A program made the translations under genes and the position numbers. From NCBI RefSeq assembly GCF_030409215.1, contig NZ_JAUFPL010000016.1:116306-180305 (forward strand): a DNA stretch of 64,000 nucleotides. Reading direction: 5' to 3'. This stretch comes from Halomonas ramblicola. GTDB taxonomy: Bacteria > Pseudomonadota > Gammaproteobacteria > Pseudomonadales > Halomonadaceae. Of the stretch, positions 62,505-64,000 are shown piece by piece. The stretch's first letter is position 1, and every line of letters starts with the position of its first letter. Below the pieces are notes generated by a model that was not told the origin of the DNA, did no database searches, and saw only the letters and a list, made by a program, of their open reading frames with translations.

Positions 62505-64000
62505 ATGGCGAGAGCTGGAATGAGTGGACGTGAATCCCGCCTCATGCGTTGGCTGAGGCGTAGCCGACCCCTGGCGTCCCCGAGGCAAGGGGAGAGGGAG
62601 GCCGTGTCGGGCCAGCCGGGAGAGGTGGAGCGCGTCCGCCGCCAGTACCTGGAGAGCGAACTGCGCTTCCGGGCCCTGCTCGAGAGCCTGCCCAAGGTGG
62701 CCGTACAGGGCTACGACCGGGATCGCAGGGTGATCTACTGGAACGAGGCGAGCGCCCGTCTCTACGGTTACAGCGCCGAGGAGGCGCAGGGGCGTCAGCT
62801 CGAGGACCTGATTATCCCCGACTTCATGCGCGAAGGGGTGATCGGTGCCCACCGGGCCTGGGTCGAGGAGGGCCGGGAGATTCCCGCGGAGGAGCTCGAG
62901 CTCAGGCACCGCAGCGGCGAACTGGTCCCGGTGTTCTCCCATCACGTGATGCTCAACGAGCACACCGACGAGCCGCTGATGTTCTGCGTCGACGTCGACC
63001 TCTCGGACCAGAAGCGTGCCCATCGTGAGCTCGACTTCGCCAAGCGTTTCGACCGCTTGACCCACCTCCCCAACCGCGAGACCTTCGAGCAGCAGCTCGC
63101 CATGGCGATGGAGGACAGTCGCCAGCAGGGCGCCGCCCTGGTGCTGGTCTATCTGGATATCGACCACTTCGTGGACATCAACGATGCGCTGGGCTATCAG
63201 CAGGGCGACCAGTTGCTGATCCAGCTGGCCACCCGGCTCGGCGCCCGGCTACGCGCCTCCGATATCATGTCGCGGGCCTCCAGCGACGAGTTCCTGATGG
63301 CCTTCCCCGGCGTGCACCACCAGGAAGACATTTCGCGCCTGGTGCTCAAGGTCCAGGAGGTGCTGCGCTCGCCTTTCCCCCTCGACGGCAAGTCGCGCAA
63401 GGTGACCGCCTGCCTGGGCGTCAGCGTCTTCCCCGCCAACGGTGAGTCGGCCGGCGAGCTGATCCGCAATGCCGACGTAGCCAAGAATCGTGCCAAGCTC
63501 AACGGTCGCGGCCAGGTCCTCTACTTCGACCAGAAGCTCCACGACGAGCTGCTCTACCAGCACCGCCTCTCGGACCGCCTGGAGCAGGGGTTGGAGGCGG
63601 GCGAGCTGACGCTCTACTATCAGCCCCAGGTGTCGGCGGCCAGCGGCCGGGTCGAGAACCTGGAGGCGCTGCTGCGCTGGTTCCCCAGGGAAGGCGACCC
63701 GGTATCGCCGGCCGAGTTCATCCCCCTGGCCGAACGCTCGGGCCTCATCCACCGCATCGGCGACTGGGTGATGGAGGAGGCGTGCCGGCAGCGGGCCGTA
63801 TGGCGGGAGGCCGGGCTGCCCCTGGAGCGCATCGACATCAACTTCTCGGGTAGCCAGATGAACCGGGCCGATCTCTTCGAGCGCCTCGACACCTGCCTCG
63901 AGCTTCATGGGCTAGGGCCCCGGGACATCGGCATCGAACTCACCGAGAACGTGCTGATCGAAGCGGACGAGCGCGTCCTGGATGGCCTCAGGCGCCTCTA
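62505..64000 (+). CDS. PAS-GGDEF-EAL protein, 3' end cut off; GGDEF site reads SSDEF
   Basis: The reading frame is open to the window end (498 codons visible). Order: short basic N-terminus; PAS domain about 57-170 (VIYWNEASARLYGYSAEEAQGRQ); GGDEF domain about 180-340 (DRLTHLPNRETFEQQL, VYLDIDHFVDINDALGYQQGDQLL) whose signature is SSDEF (259-263) instead of GGDEF; EAL domain from about 360 with LYYQPQV, NLEALLRW (EAL 387-389), AERSGLI and ELTENVLIE. Cyclase activity is probably lost, leaving a PAS-controlled c-di-GMP phosphodiesterase. ATG 62520 is an alternative start; an in-frame stop at 62475 sets the upstream limit. Confidence 0.93.
   Translation, partial: MARAGMSGRESRLMRWLRRSRPLASPRQGEREAVSGQPGEVERVRRQYLESELRFRALLESLPKVAVQGYDRDRRVIYWNEASARLYGYSAEEAQGRQLEDLIIPDFMREGVIGAHRAWVEEGREIPAEELELRHRSGELVPVFSHHVMLNEHTDEPLMFCVDVDLSDQKRAHRELDFAKRFDRLTHLPNRETFEQQLAMAMEDSRQQGAALVLVYLDIDHFVDINDALGYQQGDQLLIQLATRLGARLRASDIMSRASSDEFLMAFPGVHHQEDISRLVLKVQEVLRSPFPLDGKSRKVTACLGVSVFPANGESAGELIRNADVAKNRAKLNGRGQVLYFDQKLHDELLYQHRLSDRLEQGLEAGELTLYYQPQVSAASGRVENLEALLRWFPREGDPVSPAEFIPLAERSGLIHRIGDWVMEEACRQRAVWREAGLPLERIDINFSGSQMNRADLFERLDTCLELHGLGPRDIGIELTENVLIEADERVLDGLRRL

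Overview
The window is GC-rich chromosomal DNA from a gammaproteobacterium. A moderately halophilic Halomonas-like bacterium (Halomonadaceae) fits best. The reasons are many strongly acidic proteins and acidic tails (AccD, FimV, the SPOR protein, PBP2), a complete Na+-translocating NADH:quinone reductase operon, and gene orders shared with Pseudomonas (leuCD-leuB-asd-fimV-truA-trpF, folC-dedD-cvpA-purF-metZ, mfd-gap-nqr). This assignment is an inference from gene content and order. No rRNA, tRNA, CRISPR array, insertion sequence or prophage was seen. The region is mostly core genome with a few unusual insertions.

Layout. (1) Positions 1-8467: cell-wall elongation and lipoylation cluster, PBP2 (5' end cut off)-rodA-mltB-rlpA-dacA-ybeD-lipB, with lipA convergent. 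(2) 8861-16608: a large DUF3141-type protein with a PHA-synthase-like active site, topA with a small DUF6586-type partner, a GIY-YIG-like small protein and an orphan GspE-type ATPase. (3) 16748-18970: two L,D-transpeptidases flanking a Braun/OprI-type lipoprotein that ends in lysine, which looks like a complete outer-membrane-to-peptidoglycan tethering module. (4) 19092-31670: mfd, divergent from a GAPDH with an extra N-terminal domain, then nqrABCDEF, a degenerate ApbE-like lipoprotein and nqrM. (5) 31795-35296 (minus strand): DUF488, PA2778-type peptidase, PA2779-type protein, holA and lptE. (6) 35332-40878: leuS, a zinc-ribbon protein, a multi-pass membrane protein and a LysR regulator. (7) 41015-54573: leuC-leuD-leuB, an HPr-kinase-like orphan, asd, fimV, truA, trpF-trpB-trpA and accD. 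(8) 54581-59963: folC, SPOR protein, cvpA, purF, metZ. (9) 60136-64000: cytochrome b561 and YceI, a 2OG-Fe(II) dioxygenase, and a PAS-GGDEF-EAL protein running off the right edge.

How the genes work together. PBP2, RodA, MltB, RlpA and DacA build and trim lateral-wall peptidoglycan. LipB and LipA make lipoate. NqrA-F plus NqrM form a sodium pump suited to a salty habitat. LeuCDB, Asd, TrpFBA and MetZ supply amino acids. AccD, FolC and PurF feed lipid, folate and purine synthesis. Tight stop/start overlaps (ATGA, TGATG, GTGA) show translational coupling in several operons.

Most notable non-genic signal: three intergenic copies of an inverted-repeat element, each exactly 121 bp, at 6256, 24251 and 43151. 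Most notable genic oddities: the Cys-Asp-His DUF3141 protein, the lpp/L,D-transpeptidase cluster, the eroded ApbE inside the nqr operon, the HprK-like orphan between leuB and asd behind an AT-rich palindromic promoter region, and a c-di-GMP protein with SSDEF in place of GGDEF.
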